DNA of 64,000 bases from Campylobacter jejuni (GCF_001457695.1 NZ_LN831025.1:1488001-1552000); one strand, 5' to 3'; positions 43,812 through 53,546 are shown, numbered from the stretch's first letter. Made by a program: numbers and translations. Notes: a model not told the origin generated them from the letters alone.

Positions 43812-46174
43812 TTTAATTCCTTTTTATAAATGAGTTTATAAGGACAGTACTCATCTTGTTCATTTTCAAACTCTATTTCTTTCTTGCTCATAAGAACTAA
43901 GTCTTTAAGTCTTTCTTTCAGCTCATCTAAACTTTTAGCTTTTTGGTGCAATATTTGCATACTATTTAAATCATAAAAACCCACGCTTGCATTTTCATCA
44001 TATAAAGCTTGGTAAAAAGCAAGTTGATAAGAATTGCTTGGTATTTTTCCACTTTTATAATCAATGATCAAATTACCTTCTTTTGAACTATCGATACGAT
44101 CTATAGTGCCCTTAAGTTTTATACTATCTGCTCCAAGCTTTAAAATATTGTTTAACTCAAGCTCTGTATGTACGACATAAAAGCCTTTTGAAAAATGCTC
44201 TTTTTCATTTTTAGCAAATTGTATAAATTTTAATTTAAATACTTCAAGATCAAGTTCACTGATATTGTATTTTTGATATTCTTTATCCAATAAATTCACA
44301 AAAACTTTTATATCAAAATCATTATTTACATAATTTTTATAATAAATTTCAAGCATTTTATGGATGAAATTTCCTTGATTTTTCGCTTTGCTTTCCTCGC
44401 TTAAAACCCTAGGTTCTGCTAAATTTAAAATATAACGATAATAATAAGTTCTTTTTTGATTTTCCAATAAATTAAAACGACTAAAAGAAAGCGGAAACTC
44501 AAAAGGATTATGCTTTAAAATAGGAGCTTTTATAGGAGTTAAATTAGGTTTTATGCCTTCATAGTCTAATTTTAAAGCATTAAGATAAGCTTTTTGATGG
44601 ATATGAGTTTCATAAAAAAAGTCAAAATCAAGTTCATCTAAAAAACGTGATTTGCTTTTTTCTTCATTTTCCACAAAGCAAATACTTATTTCTAAAGCAT
44701 TTTTCATCAAGCTTTCATAATAAAATCTTTGTAAATTTTCTCTTCTATCATAGCTAATCAATCCTGCTTTTTTACGCACTTCATTGTTTAAAAAAAGCTC
44801 ATTAACACTTCTTTTAGGAATAAATTCTTCATTAAAATCAACCAAAATTACCCCATCAAAACAAAGCCCACGACTTTCTAAAAGTCCCATTACCGTAACC
44901 TTACCTCCACCTACATCACTAAGGGAAAGTTGTGAAATTTGCATGAAAAAAAGATGAATCAACTCTTTAAGAGTTAAAGACTGATTTTTCAATAAATCTT
45001 TAATAAAATAAAGTTCTTTTCGTATCAAATAAATAAGCTCTTGCTTTTCATTTTCTAAAAACAAAGCAAGTAATTTTTCAAAATATTCAAAATCACATTT
45101 CTCATCAAAATACTTTTTAAACTCTATAAAATCAAGCTTTAAAGAATGTAAAAACGTATTGTGATAATCAAAAATCATCTGCGTGTCTTCAAAATAATCC
45201 TCTTGATTTTTATAGACAAAAGAAGCACTACTAGCACTTTCATAAAGTGCTTGAAATTTTTGATAAAATAAACTTTCTTTAATACTAATCCCACTTGCAA
45301 AATTAAGCATATTGTCTTTATCAAAAAGTCTTAAAAACTCACAAAAACTTTCATCTGGGGTTATAACTACAATATTTTCAGGCTTTAAGCCTTTGCGTAC
45401 AAAATGTGAAATTTCATCCATAACAAAGGCACATTGTAAAGCCCTTAATTCAAAAGATTTGAGTTTAATTTTTGAATTTCTTGTTTTAAAAATTTCTTCT
45501 TTTAAGATCTCTTGTTTTGAAAGGTTGATTTCATAATAAGTGTTTATTTTTAAATCAAATGTTTTTAAAAAATCAAGTTTTAAAAGATATTCGAGATTAA
45601 ATTTACTCGTTTTAAAACTTAAAACCACTTCTTTAATCTGAGAAATTTCACTTAATAAATTTTCTTCAAATTTACTCAAAAAACCTTGCAAATCATAAAC
45701 TATAGCTTCATACTCATCTAAAAAATCTTTATTAAGAGTGTAATTTTTAGGCAAAGAAAGATCATCATAAAAAGAATTCTTTTCAAGCAAAGCAAGATAA
45801 TTCTTATATACCTCATCTAAAATTTCCAAATGTTCATTATAGGTAGCATAATAATCATTGTTTTTAAGATCTTCTATGCTTTTTTTTTCTAAACTAAGTT
45901 CTTTGAAAAAAGAAAAAAGATATTCGTTATTTTTCAAAAAAGCAAAAAATTCTACCGAAATTCCTAGTTTTTTTTCTAAATCCTTACTTTTTAGACAAGC
46001 TTCTTGCATTAAAAGCAAACTTTCATAAGAACTTGCCTTATGAAAATTACTCAAACAAACTTTATCTAAAAATTCACCTATATGAATAGCACTATCTAAT
46101 AAAGCATTTTGCTGTTTTTTTTGGTTGTAATACTCTCTAATTTGTCTTGAAGAACTAAAAATTCTTAATTTCAT
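43808..46174 (-). CDS. addB: AddB-like nuclease subunit
   Basis: A 788-residue protein. The C-terminal PD-(D/E)XK nuclease motif is NLIIDYKSGKIPSNSYQLAF, and degenerate helicase-like segments include VTVMGLLESRGLCFDGVILV. There is no N-terminal Walker A and no iron-sulfur cysteine set, as in epsilonproteobacterial AddB. It is the partner of AddA in break resection; the pair overlaps by 4 nt. The 5' end overlaps the FixH-like gene by 4 nt. Analogue of Cj1482c. Confidence 0.9.
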   Translation of the reverse strand: MKLRIFSSSRQIREYYNQKKQQNALLDSAIHIGEFLDKVCLSNFHKASSYESLLLMQEACLKSKDLEKKLGISVEFFAFLKNNEYLFSFFKELSLEKKSIEDLKNNDYYATYNEHLEILDEVYKNYLALLEKNSFYDDLSLPKNYTLNKDFLDEYEAIVYDLQGFLSKFEENLLSEISQIKEVVLSFKTSKFNLEYLLKLDFLKTFDLKINTYYEINLSKQEILKEEIFKTRNSKIKLKSFELRALQCAFVMDEISHFVRKGLKPENIVVITPDESFCEFLRLFDKDNMLNFASGISIKESLFYQKFQALYESASSASFVYKNQEDYFEDTQMIFDYHNTFLHSLKLDFIEFKKYFDEKCDFEYFEKLLALFLENEKQELIYLIRKELYFIKDLLKNQSLTLKELIHLFFMQISQLSLSDVGGGKVTVMGLLESRGLCFDGVILVDFNEEFIPKRSVNELFLNNEVRKKAGLISYDRRENLQRFYYESLMKNALEISICFVENEEKSKSRFLDELDFDFFYETHIHQKAYLNALKLDYEGIKPNLTPIKAPILKHNPFEFPLSFSRFNLLENQKRTYYYRYILNLAEPRVLSEESKAKNQGNFIHKMLEIYYKNYVNNDFDIKVFVNLLDKEYQKYNISELDLEVFKLKFIQFAKNEKEHFSKGFYVVHTELELNNILKLGADSIKLKGTIDRIDSSKEGNLIIDYKSGKIPSNSYQLAFYQALYDENASVGFYDLNSMQILHQKAKSLDELKERLKDLVLMSKKEIEFENEQDEYCPYKLIYKKELK

Positions 46175-46692
46175 TGAGCATTTAATTCGTAGCTAAAAAA
46201 ACCCACTGTTTCTTGATTTGCATAAAACTTTAGCTTAAGCTCCCATCTACCTTTATCTAGTTTAGGTAAAGCGATACTTAAAATTCCATTTTTAACTCGT
46301 CCTTCTAACTTTTGATCAAAATTTTTAGTGAATGGTCTTGTAAGAAGAACTTGAACTTTTAAATCATCAGAATTTATATTTTGTAATGCAGAAATTTTAA
46401 AATTTGCAACATAAGAATTTTGATCCACTTCATAACTAGGAATTTTTCTTTTACCTATAAAAGTGATTTTATCATTTTGAAAATTTACTTTAAAAAATTT
46501 ATCAAAATTTACTTGTTGTTTTTGTATTTGATTGTAATTATTTTCAACATTTTGATAAGAGTCAAAATAAAAATCATCCTCATACACAGGATGATGACTT
46601 GCTATAAAAATCGTTACAATACAAGCAATAATTATAGCCAAAAGTGAAAGCAAAATACCATAAGGCCAAAAACTTTTTTTAGTTTCTAACAT
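46171..46692 (-). CDS. FixH-like membrane protein
   Basis: A 173-residue protein with one N-terminal membrane helix (about residues 11-31) and a periplasmic domain ending in KGRWELKLKFYANQE, the pattern of FixH. It follows the ccoNOQP genes in an overlapping chain, where FixH/CcoH-type proteins assist cbb3 oxidase assembly. A histidine pair (SHHPVYEDDFYF) just outside the membrane also fits. The analogue Cj1483c has been labelled a lipoprotein, but no lipobox is seen. Confidence 0.8.
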   Translation of the reverse strand: MLETKKSFWPYGILLSLLAIIIACIVTIFIASHHPVYEDDFYFDSYQNVENNYNQIQKQQVNFDKFFKVNFQNDKITFIGKRKIPSYEVDQNSYVANFKISALQNINSDDLKVQVLLTRPFTKNFDQKLEGRVKNGILSIALPKLDKGRWELKLKFYANQETVGFFSYELNAQ

Positions 46693-47281
46693 TTTTTTTC
46701 CTCTTTATTCTTCTTTGTGCATAGTATAACAATGCAAAGCAAATAAATCCATAGATAAGTATTCTTAAGATATTGATAGTATCACGATTTGCATTACCTA
46801 TAGAATGTTCTAATTGTAATCCCAAGGATTTTGCCACACGATCTACAATATCTGCATAACCATTAAGTATAGCAGCATTATAAATATCACCTTTATTTGT
46901 AGCTAATATCGGCAAAATAGATCCTGTTCCAGGATAAGGACTAAGCACAGCTTCTTTATCAATCAAAGCTAAAGCACCTTTTGAGCCCACTATATCAACT
47001 TTGTGAGAATTTTTCGACAAAAGAAGCAATATATAAGATTGAGGAAGTTCTTTTTGTTTATTTAATAAAGTTTCAATTTCAGTTTTATCACCAATCATAA
47101 CACCGATAAAAATATTACTTTTTTGGTAAAGCTCTTTTCCTATAAGATTAATCTCATTACTTACTTTTTGACTTAAAATATTTTCATTAAAAAGTACAGC
47201 ATCAAGAGCAAAAACCCTAGAAGGCAATAAAACAAAGAAGAAGATGGCTAAAAAAAAGCCATCTTGTAATATTTTTTTCAT
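46679..47281 (-). CDS. TPM-like domain membrane protein
   Basis: The frame extends to 47317, but the ATG at 47281 (MKKILQDGFFLAIFFFVLLP) starts a clean signal peptide and overlaps the stop of the preceding small gene (ATGA). The exported part (LNKQKELPQSYILLLLSKNS, GAALI-type GSKGALALIDKEAV) resembles TPM/phosphatase-like domains, and there is a C-terminal membrane helix with a basic tail (IYGFICFALLYYAQRRIKRK). Function unknown; its place in the cco operon suggests an oxidase assembly or membrane role. Analogue of Cj1484c. Confidence 0.78.
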   Translation of the reverse strand: MKKILQDGFFLAIFFFVLLPSRVFALDAVLFNENILSQKVSNEINLIGKELYQKSNIFIGVMIGDKTEIETLLNKQKELPQSYILLLLSKNSHKVDIVGSKGALALIDKEAVLSPYPGTGSILPILATNKGDIYNAAILNGYADIVDRVAKSLGLQLEHSIGNANRDTINILRILIYGFICFALLYYAQRRIKRKKNVRN

Positions 47282-47379
47282 CCTATATGAAGATGATTTA
47301 CAGTTAAAACCGACCAAGCGGTGATTGCAGCAGCAGCAACTAAACCAATAACAATTAAATATTCCAAAGCCTTACTCAT
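47278..47379 (-). CDS. Small single-helix membrane protein of the cco operon (33 aa)
   Basis: A 33-residue ORF, MSKALEYLIVIGLVAAAAIT then AWSVLTVNHLHIG, nearly all one membrane helix. The start overlaps the stop of the DUF4006-like gene by 4 nt and its stop overlaps the next ATG by 4 nt, so it is a real member of the chain. It resembles CcoS/CcoQ-type mini-subunits in size only. Analogue of Cj1485c. Confidence 0.8.
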   Translation of the reverse strand: MSKALEYLIVIGLVAAAAITAWSVLTVNHLHIG

Positions 47380-47597
47380 TGTGCTTCCTTTATACTTCTA
47401 TGATCTTGTTCTTTTGAACCAAACATCTTTACACTTTGTACATCTTTAAGACTATATGGCTTTTGCATCACTTCTTGCTGAGCTTTAAGACCCCAAATAG
47501 TTAAAACTACTAAGATAGCAAGTAACAAAACCGTAGCAATTAACATACCTGTAACACCTGAAAGAGAAAACACGCATCTATTATTATTTTCCATCAT
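47376..47597 (-). CDS. DUF4006-type small membrane protein
   Basis: A 73-residue protein with an N-terminal polar stretch, one strong membrane helix (about residues 16-38, GMLIATVLLLAILVVLTIWG) and a charged cytoplasmic or periplasmic tail (VKMFGSKEQDHRSIKEA). It overlaps ccoP by 4 nt. Such small proteins regularly follow ccoP in epsilonproteobacteria and probably belong to the cbb3 oxidase; no activity is known. Analogue of Cj1486c. Confidence 0.82.
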   Translation of the reverse strand: MMENNNRCVFSLSGVTGMLIATVLLLAILVVLTIWGLKAQQEVMQKPYSLKDVQSVKMFGSKEQDHRSIKEAQ

Positions 47598-48457
47598 TCA
47601 CCCCTTGAAAGAGAAATTACATACTCGCCAACAGCTTCTTTTTGAATATCATTAAGTGTTGGAAAGCTCGGCATTGTTCCTATAAAACCAGCCTTACCAC
47701 TATGTAAAACATCTACTACAAAAGCTGCAGAACCGTATTTTGTAAGATCTGGGAATATTCCATCTTGACCTTTTCCATCTTCTCCATGGCATGCTGCACA
47801 AGTTGCATAAGCTTCTTTACCTTTTGCTACTAAATTTTCATTTGCGGTTTTCTTAATAGCTGAAAGATCTTTTGCTACATAAGCAGCAATAGCAGGGATA
47901 TCTTCTTCTGCCACACCTAAATCAGCAGCACCAAGCATTTCTCCACCTGGAAAATTCATACCTTTTGAACCATGTTTAATTACATTGATTATACCTTCTT
48001 CGCTACCCCAAATATTTAAATTTTGAGCTTTACCATTGATACCATCGCCTGTAATTCCATGACAAGCTGAACACTGAACTAAAAAGATATTTTGACCCAT
48101 TGCTATTTTATCTTCAGGAGATAAATTTTTAAATTTTTCTTCAAATTTTGTATTATGAGTTGCTACTTCTTCATTGTATTGACCTATACTTGAAAAAGAA
48201 TTTAAAGGATATCCCCATAGAAAATACCAAATAACCCAAACAATAGTCAGGAAAAATACCACAGCCCAACCAGTAGGAACAGCATTTTTATACTCTCCTA
48301 TTCCATCCCAACTATGTTCACTAAGCTCTGAATCGCCTTTTTTTTCTTTCATTTGCTTAAACATTCTACCCACAATAACTAGTGTGATTAAAATGATAAG
48401 AATAGCTCCAATTAAAGATAAGAGATTAACATTATCTTCTAAATTTAACCATTGCAT
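47594..48457 (-). CDS. ccoP: cbb3 cytochrome c oxidase diheme subunit CcoP
   Basis: A 287-residue membrane-anchored cytochrome with two helices near the N-terminus (about 10-30 and 60-80) and two heme c motifs, CSACH (about residue 132) and CAACH (about residue 220). It passes electrons from cytochrome c to CcoN. The start shares one base with the ccoQ stop. Analogue of Cj1487c. Confidence 0.96.
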   Translation of the reverse strand: MQWLNLEDNVNLLSLIGAILIILITLVIVGRMFKQMKEKKGDSELSEHSWDGIGEYKNAVPTGWAVVFFLTIVWVIWYFLWGYPLNSFSSIGQYNEEVATHNTKFEEKFKNLSPEDKIAMGQNIFLVQCSACHGITGDGINGKAQNLNIWGSEEGIINVIKHGSKGMNFPGGEMLGAADLGVAEEDIPAIAAYVAKDLSAIKKTANENLVAKGKEAYATCAACHGEDGKGQDGIFPDLTKYGSAAFVVDVLHSGKAGFIGTMPSFPTLNDIQKEAVGEYVISLSRGE

Positions 48458-48723
48458 TAAGCACTCCTTTTACTTTCTAATACACTATCATCAATATCAT
48501 CTTTTAAGGCAAGGTTTGCATAATTTTCATAATTTCTCTCGCCTTTTTTTTCTGTTCTATATAAATGATACCAATACGCATATAATACTATTGACAAAAA
48601 CATCACGAGTGCAAAAAAACCATAACCTTGGAAAATCTCCCACTCATGTTTTTGAACTGTTGCTAAATCAAATGTGATTAAATTTTTAATCACATCAAAA
48701 ACTATTGATAAATGTTCCATCAT
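48457..48723 (-). CDS. ccoQ: cbb3 oxidase subunit CcoQ
   Basis: An 88-residue protein with one membrane helix (GFFALVMFLSIVLYAYWYHL, about residues 31-50) and a charged cytoplasmic tail (YRTEKKGERNYENY), the CcoQ/FixQ layout. CcoQ stabilises the CcoP-CcoNO complex. It lies between ccoO and ccoP with 1-nt contacts. It is longer than the about 55-residue proteobacterial CcoQ. Analogue of Cj1488c. Confidence 0.9.
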   Translation of the reverse strand: MMEHLSIVFDVIKNLITFDLATVQKHEWEIFQGYGFFALVMFLSIVLYAYWYHLYRTEKKGERNYENYANLALKDDIDDSVLESKRSA

Positions 48724-48724
48724 C

Positions 48725-49390
48725 TTACTTTAAGCTATTTAAATAAGCGATCAAAGCAACTATTTCTTTGATTTCACCTTTAGCAAAAGCATCTTTTACT
48801 TCTTGATTTTTCATTTGATCAACTATAGCCTGAGCTTCAGCTTTTACTTCAGCTTGTGCATCCTCCCAAGAACCAAGTTTTGTTCCATTTTCTGTATCAT
48901 AAGGAACATTGAAAACTTTTTTCACAGTTAAAGCCTCAGCATAAGCAGTTTCAATATCTGCATTATTTTTAAACATATGCTTATATGAAGGCATAATAGA
49001 ATCTGGAACAACAGAAGTAGGATCCCACATATGATTTTCATGCCAATCAGCCGTTCTATAATTTCCTACACGAGCAAGATCAGGTCCTGTTCTTTTTGAA
49101 CCCCAAAGAAAAGGTCTATCATAAGCAAATTCACCACTTACAGAATACATACCATAACGATCTGTTTCTGATTTAAATGGACGAATAAGCTGTGAATGAC
49201 AAGCATTGCAACTATCTTTAATATATACTGCACGCCCTGCAAGTTGTAAAACCGTATAAGGTTTTTTACCTTCAATTGGTCTTGCATTTTCTGCAAAATT
49301 TGGTAAAACTTCAACTATGCCTGCATAAGCAATCACTACAAAAACAGCTACAGCAAAAAAGAATGGATTTTTTTCTAACCAACTAAACAT
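48725..49390 (-). CDS. ccoO: cbb3 oxidase monoheme subunit CcoO
   Basis: A 221-residue cytochrome with an N-terminal membrane anchor (FFFAVAVFVVIAYAGIVEVL) and the heme c motif in DSCNACHSQLIRPF, followed by the CcoO-typical GPDLARVGNYRTADWHENHM and the axial methionine in PSYKHMF. It hands electrons to CcoN. 12 nt after ccoN. Analogue of Cj1489c. Confidence 0.96.
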   Translation of the reverse strand: MFSWLEKNPFFFAVAVFVVIAYAGIVEVLPNFAENARPIEGKKPYTVLQLAGRAVYIKDSCNACHSQLIRPFKSETDRYGMYSVSGEFAYDRPFLWGSKRTGPDLARVGNYRTADWHENHMWDPTSVVPDSIMPSYKHMFKNNADIETAYAEALTVKKVFNVPYDTENGTKLGSWEDAQAEVKAEAQAIVDQMKNQEVKDAFAKGEIKEIVALIAYLNSLK

Positions 49391-49402
49391 ATTTTCTCCT
49401 TT

Positions 49403-50869
49403 TTATGCTGCCATAGGTGAAGCGCTTTTTGGTTCTTTATCAAGCACTCTTCCACAAGCAATTGTTTTGTAAATATTATAAGTAAACATAAAGAAACCGA
49501 TAAGATACAACAATCCACCAATCGCTCTAATCCAATAATAAGGAACAATAGCCACAACAGTATCAATAAAGCTATAAAGCAAGTTACCATACTCATCTGT
49601 CGCTCTCCACATCATACCTTGAGTGATACCCGCAATCCACATTGAAGCAAAATAAAGAACTATACCTGTGGTTTGGATCCAAAATTGAGCTTCCATTAAA
49701 GATTTGCTATAAAGCTCTCTTTTGAAAACTCTAGGAGTCATATGATAAAGCGCAGCCATAGTCATAAATCCTACCCAACCTAATGTTCCATCATGAACAT
49801 GTCCTGGAATCCAATCTGTAAAGTGTGCTAAAGCATTAACAGACTTAATTGAAAGAATTGGCCCTTCAAGTGTTGAGAACATATAGAAAGTTGATGCCAA
49901 AATCATAAATTTAATCAACGGACTCTCGCGAAGCTGGCTCCACTCACCTTTCATAGTAAGTAAGATATTAATCGCTGAACCCCAAGAAGGTAAAATCAAT
50001 ACTATAGAGAAAACCGAACCCATAGTTTGCATCCAATCAGGTACAGTTGAATAAATCAAATGGTGACCACCTGCCCAAAGATAAACAAACATTAAGCCCC
50101 AAAATGCAAATAAAGAGAGTTTATAAGAGAAAATCGGCTGACCACTTTCTTTTGGCAAGAAGTAATAAATTTGAGCAATAATACCCACAGTAAATACAAA
50201 TGCCACAGCATTATGTCCATACCACCATTGTACTAAAGCATCATTTGTTCCTGCATACATTGATACACTATGCCACCATTTACCCATTCCAGTAACAAAA
50301 TAAGTTGGTACTTCCATGTTGTTAAAAAGATAAAGCATAGCTATACCTAAAAATGTAGCTATATAATACCATAGAGAAATATAAAGGGTTTTTTCACGGC
50401 GAATTCCAATAAGTCCAAAAATACTTACACCCCATAAAACCCAAACAAGAACAACAAGAATATCTAAAGGCCACTCAAGCTCTGCATATTCTTTAGATGT
50501 AGTCACACCCATAAACAAAGATATAACAGCTAAAACCATAGTAAGCATATAAAGCCAAAAATGAAGCTTACCAACAGCCATTAAAAATCTTGACTCAGCC
50601 ATACTCACTTTAAGAACACGCTGACCTATATAATACCAAGTTGCCCAAATCCCTGAAAGCATAAAACCAAAAATCACACCTGAAGTATGAAGTGGTCTAA
50701 GTCTTGAAAAAGTGGCATATTCTCCTGCTAAATAATTTAAATTAGGATATGCCATTTGAAAAGCTATAAGAGTTCCTATAGCCATACCAACAATGCCGAA
50801 CAATATGGTCGCAAACATAAAATATCTTGCAACCGTATAGTCGTAATTTAATACATTACCTGGATGCAT
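49403..50869 (-). CDS. ccoN: cbb3 cytochrome c oxidase catalytic subunit CcoN
   Basis: The frame extends to 50899, but the ATG at 50869 (MHPGNVLNYDYTVARYFMFA) has the ribosome site GGAGAAAG and gives 488 residues. Twelve membrane helices carry the heme and copper ligands, including LHTSGVIFGFM, YGHNAVAFVFTVG (Tyr-His), GGHHLIYSTVPDW and GHVHDGTLGWVG. It is the high-affinity terminal oxidase essential in this microaerophile. First gene of the ccoN-O-Q-P chain. Analogue of Cj1490c. Confidence 0.97.
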   Translation of the reverse strand: MHPGNVLNYDYTVARYFMFATILFGIVGMAIGTLIAFQMAYPNLNYLAGEYATFSRLRPLHTSGVIFGFMLSGIWATWYYIGQRVLKVSMAESRFLMAVGKLHFWLYMLTMVLAVISLFMGVTTSKEYAELEWPLDILVVLVWVLWGVSIFGLIGIRREKTLYISLWYYIATFLGIAMLYLFNNMEVPTYFVTGMGKWWHSVSMYAGTNDALVQWWYGHNAVAFVFTVGIIAQIYYFLPKESGQPIFSYKLSLFAFWGLMFVYLWAGGHHLIYSTVPDWMQTMGSVFSIVLILPSWGSAINILLTMKGEWSQLRESPLIKFMILASTFYMFSTLEGPILSIKSVNALAHFTDWIPGHVHDGTLGWVGFMTMAALYHMTPRVFKRELYSKSLMEAQFWIQTTGIVLYFASMWIAGITQGMMWRATDEYGNLLYSFIDTVVAIVPYYWIRAIGGLLYLIGFFMFTYNIYKTIACGRVLDKEPKSASPMAA

Positions 50870-50905
50870 CGACTTTCTCCTTAAAATTTTTGATAACAAG
50901 AGAAT

Positions 50906-50925
50906 ATTATAGAATATTAATTATA
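50906..50925 (-). promoter_or_regulatory. Candidate -10 boxes of the cco operon
   Basis: On the minus strand two TATAAT hexamers (50920-50925 and 50906-50911) occur in GTATAATTAATATTCTATAAT, about 40-55 nt upstream of the ccoN ATG. Confidence 0.6.
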
Positions 50926-50994
50926 CATTTTTTCTTAAAAATGATAATTTTGTTAATCATTTGTTATGCTTTATATTTTAAGGCTAAATCAGTC

Positions 50995-51675
50995 TTATTT
51001 ATTGATATTTATCTTATAACCTAAACTTGGCACATTTTTTATAAAATCTTCACCCACTTTATCTCTTACTCTTTTTATAAATGTTCGAACAGCAGTATCG
51101 CTCACATGCTCACCTATCCAAACATTTTTCTTAATATCTTCATGCAAAACCAAAACCCCAGGTTGTTTTAAAAGCAAAGAAATAAAAGCCAATTCTTTTT
51201 TAGTTAAAACAATCTCTTTACCATTATGAATCAAAGTTCGTTTAGTTTTGTTAAATTGATATTCTTCGGAAATTTTTACAAGCATGTTTGCTTCAATTGT
51301 TTCACCTACTAAACAATCTAAGACTTTGAATAATTCTTCTATATCAACAGGTTTAATTAAATATTTATCTATACCGATATCAATGGAACGCAAAAGTCTC
51401 TCTTTCTCTGAATACGTACTAAGAACAACAATTGGGACATCATCTGAAATTTCTTTAATCTCTCTTGCCATATCCAGTCCATCCATAATAGGCATAGCAA
51501 TATCTGTGATAACTAAATCCGGTTTAAATTTTTTAAATTTTTTAAGCCCTTCATCTCCATTTTGAGCTCCGATTACTTTACTAAAGCGTTCGCTTAATAC
51601 ATTAATCAATGATTCTCTAGTCTTAATTTCATCTTCAACTACTAATATTATCAATTCTTTACATTCTTGTGACAT
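50995..51675 (-). CDS. OmpR-type two-component response regulator
   Basis: A 226-residue regulator. The receiver domain has the acidic pair in VVEDEIKTRE, the phospho-acceptor in DLVITDIAMPIMDG (about residue 55) and the Lys in KYLIKPVD. The C-terminal winged helix has LTKKELAFISLLLKQPGVLV and VRTFIKRVRDKVGEDFIKN. Its target genes are unknown. The gene is 2 nt downstream of the kinase remnant and points away from the cco operon's 5' end. Analogue of Cj1491c. Confidence 0.93.
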   Translation of the reverse strand: MSQECKELIILVVEDEIKTRESLINVLSERFSKVIGAQNGDEGLKKFKKFKPDLVITDIAMPIMDGLDMAREIKEISDDVPIVVLSTYSEKERLLRSIDIGIDKYLIKPVDIEELFKVLDCLVGETIEANMLVKISEEYQFNKTKRTLIHNGKEIVLTKKELAFISLLLKQPGVLVLHEDIKKNVWIGEHVSDTAVRTFIKRVRDKVGEDFIKNVPSLGYKININK

Positions 51676-51677
51676 TT

Positions 51678-52890
51678 TTACTCTACCCTCTCTTTTAGCT
51701 TTAAAAATACTTCAAAACAAGCCCCATCTTTTTCATTCTTAACTTTTATTTTTCCTTGGAAACTTTCGATAATTTGTCTACTTATATAAAGTCCTACTCC
51801 TATACCCTGACTAGGATGTTTTGTTGTAAAATAAGGTTGAAAAATTTCATCTAAGTTTTCTTTATCAATCCCACCAGCATTATCTTTTATTGTAATTTTC
51901 AGATAATTTTTTCCAAATTTTGAAAAAGCTATTGTTATGATTTTTCTTTTTTTGTTTTTAAATGCTTCTATTGAATTTAAAATCAAGTTAAGAAAAACTC
52001 TTATTAAACCATTCTCATATGCCAAAACTTCATAATCACTTTTCGAAACAATATTGATATTTACATGATTTTTTTTCTATAGTTTCAAAAGCAATTTCTA
52101 AGGCTTTATTTAAAGTCTCTTTTATAAATACACACTGTTCTACCCCCTTATTAAACAAAGTTCTAAACACATCAATTGTTTCTGACATATTTTTAATCAT
52201 ATCTTTTGATTGTGAATAAATCTCAGCAAATCCTTTTTCATCTTTAAGATTTTGTTTCATTTGAAACATAGCAATACCAAGCTCATTTAACGGTTGCCTC
52301 CATTGATGAGCTATATCACTAATCATTTGCTCTAATGAAGATTTCAAAATCTCTTCATAGACTATTTTAATATCTTTTTCATTTTTTTCCAAGGCAATTT
52401 GCATTTTTTTCTCAAATTTTTTACCTAACTGTATAAATTCTTGTTGGTGATTTTTAACTGTATTTTCAAGATTAATACTTAATTCTCTTAATTTAGCGTG
52501 ATTTAGAGCAAGCTCTTCATTAAGCTTAAAAGAATTACTAACATCATGAGAGAATGCTACTATTTCTATTAATTCATTATTTTTATCCAATATGGGGATT
52601 AATAAAGTTTTAAGATAGAAAGTTTTGCCTAATTTATCAATATTTTTAAAAATAACTTGATAAGGTTTTTTATATGAAAGTTTTTTTAAAAGTTCCTCAA
52701 TATAACATTCCTCAACATCTGGATGTTTAAATATTGAATGTTTTTTTCCTATAAGCTCTTTTTTACTATATCCACTTATTTGACAAAGCTTATCACTGAC
52801 AAAAATTAAATTTCCTTGAACATCAGCTCTTGAAAAAATTATATTTTTTTCAAGAGCTTTAAAAAACTGATCTTTAAAAAAATCTTTCAT
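51678..52890 (-). pseudogene. Sensor histidine kinase split by a frameshift in A8
   Basis: Two adjacent open frames together make one kinase. 52036-52890 encodes a PAS domain (VSDKLCQISGYSKKELIGKK) and the HisKA helix with phospho-acceptor in SDIAHQWRQPLNELG. 51678-52025 encodes the ATPase with ENGLIRVFLNLILNSIEAF (N box), IKDNAGGIDKENLDEIFQPY (G1) and GIGVGLYISRQII (G2). They join as ETIEKNHVNINIVSKSDYEV if the A8 run at 52069-52076 is A7. As written the first product has no ATP domain and the second no histidine, so signalling to the regulator should fail. Analogue of Cj1492c. May be an off state, decay or sequencing error. Confidence 0.85.
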
Positions 52891-53546
52891 TGAAAAGCCT
52901 TAAAACCTATATAGGCAAGATTTATACCGTAACAAACAATAACGCCATACGATAAATAATTAAATAAATTTTTCAAAAAATCACTAAAAAACTGTGAAAT
53001 TTTAGAAAAAAATAACATCGCTGGTAAAGTTGATATTCCAAAAATCATCATTACCAAAATACCTTCAAAAATATTTTGCTTACTCATTGCATTGGCTATA
53101 AAAAAATACACCAATCCACAAGGAACAAAACCATTTGAAAATCCTAAAAATATGGCTGATTTTAATCCTTTAAAATTTTTAGATTTTTTAATAATTTTCT
53201 TTACAAAACTATCAAAAAAAACATTATTTTCAATAAAAGATAACATATTGCCTCTAAAAATAAGAGCAAAACCCAAAATCATCATAAATATACCAAGAAT
53301 AAAAAATGACAAACTTTGAACCTTAGCATTGATTGCCAAGATATTCCCAAAAGTTCCAAAAATTATCCCTAAAGCAATATAAGCAAAAATTCTAAACAAA
53401 TGATAAATAAAAGTTAATAAAAATAAATTATTGCTTTTTGAATTCAAATTTATAAAAAGTAAATTAAAACCACCACACATAGAATAGCAGTGTCCAAAAC
53501 TAGATAAAAAAGCAACGCTGATAATAGCTAAAAAATCTATACTCAC
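52887..53546 (-). CDS. TauE/UreH-like membrane protein (DUF: sulfite exporter-like)
   Basis: A 219-residue protein with about six helices and the family motifs FGHCYSMCGGFNLLF (Cys pair) at the N-terminus and GFSNGFVPCGLVYFFIANAM in the second half. The CxxC-type and GxxPCG segments match the UreH-like/DsbD-like transmembrane family found near cbb3 oxidase genes (CcoI/CcoG regions) and linked to copper or heme handling. Function is inferred only at family level. It overlaps the kinase start by 4 nt and carA by 4 nt. Analogue of Cj1493c. Confidence 0.82.
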   Translation of the reverse strand: MSIDFLAIISVAFLSSFGHCYSMCGGFNLLFINLNSKSNNLFLLTFIYHLFRIFAYIALGIIFGTFGNILAINAKVQSLSFFILGIFMMILGFALIFRGNMLSFIENNVFFDSFVKKIIKKSKNFKGLKSAIFLGFSNGFVPCGLVYFFIANAMSKQNIFEGILVMMIFGISTLPAMLFFSKISQFFSDFLKNLFNYLSYGVIVCYGINLAYIGFKAFQ

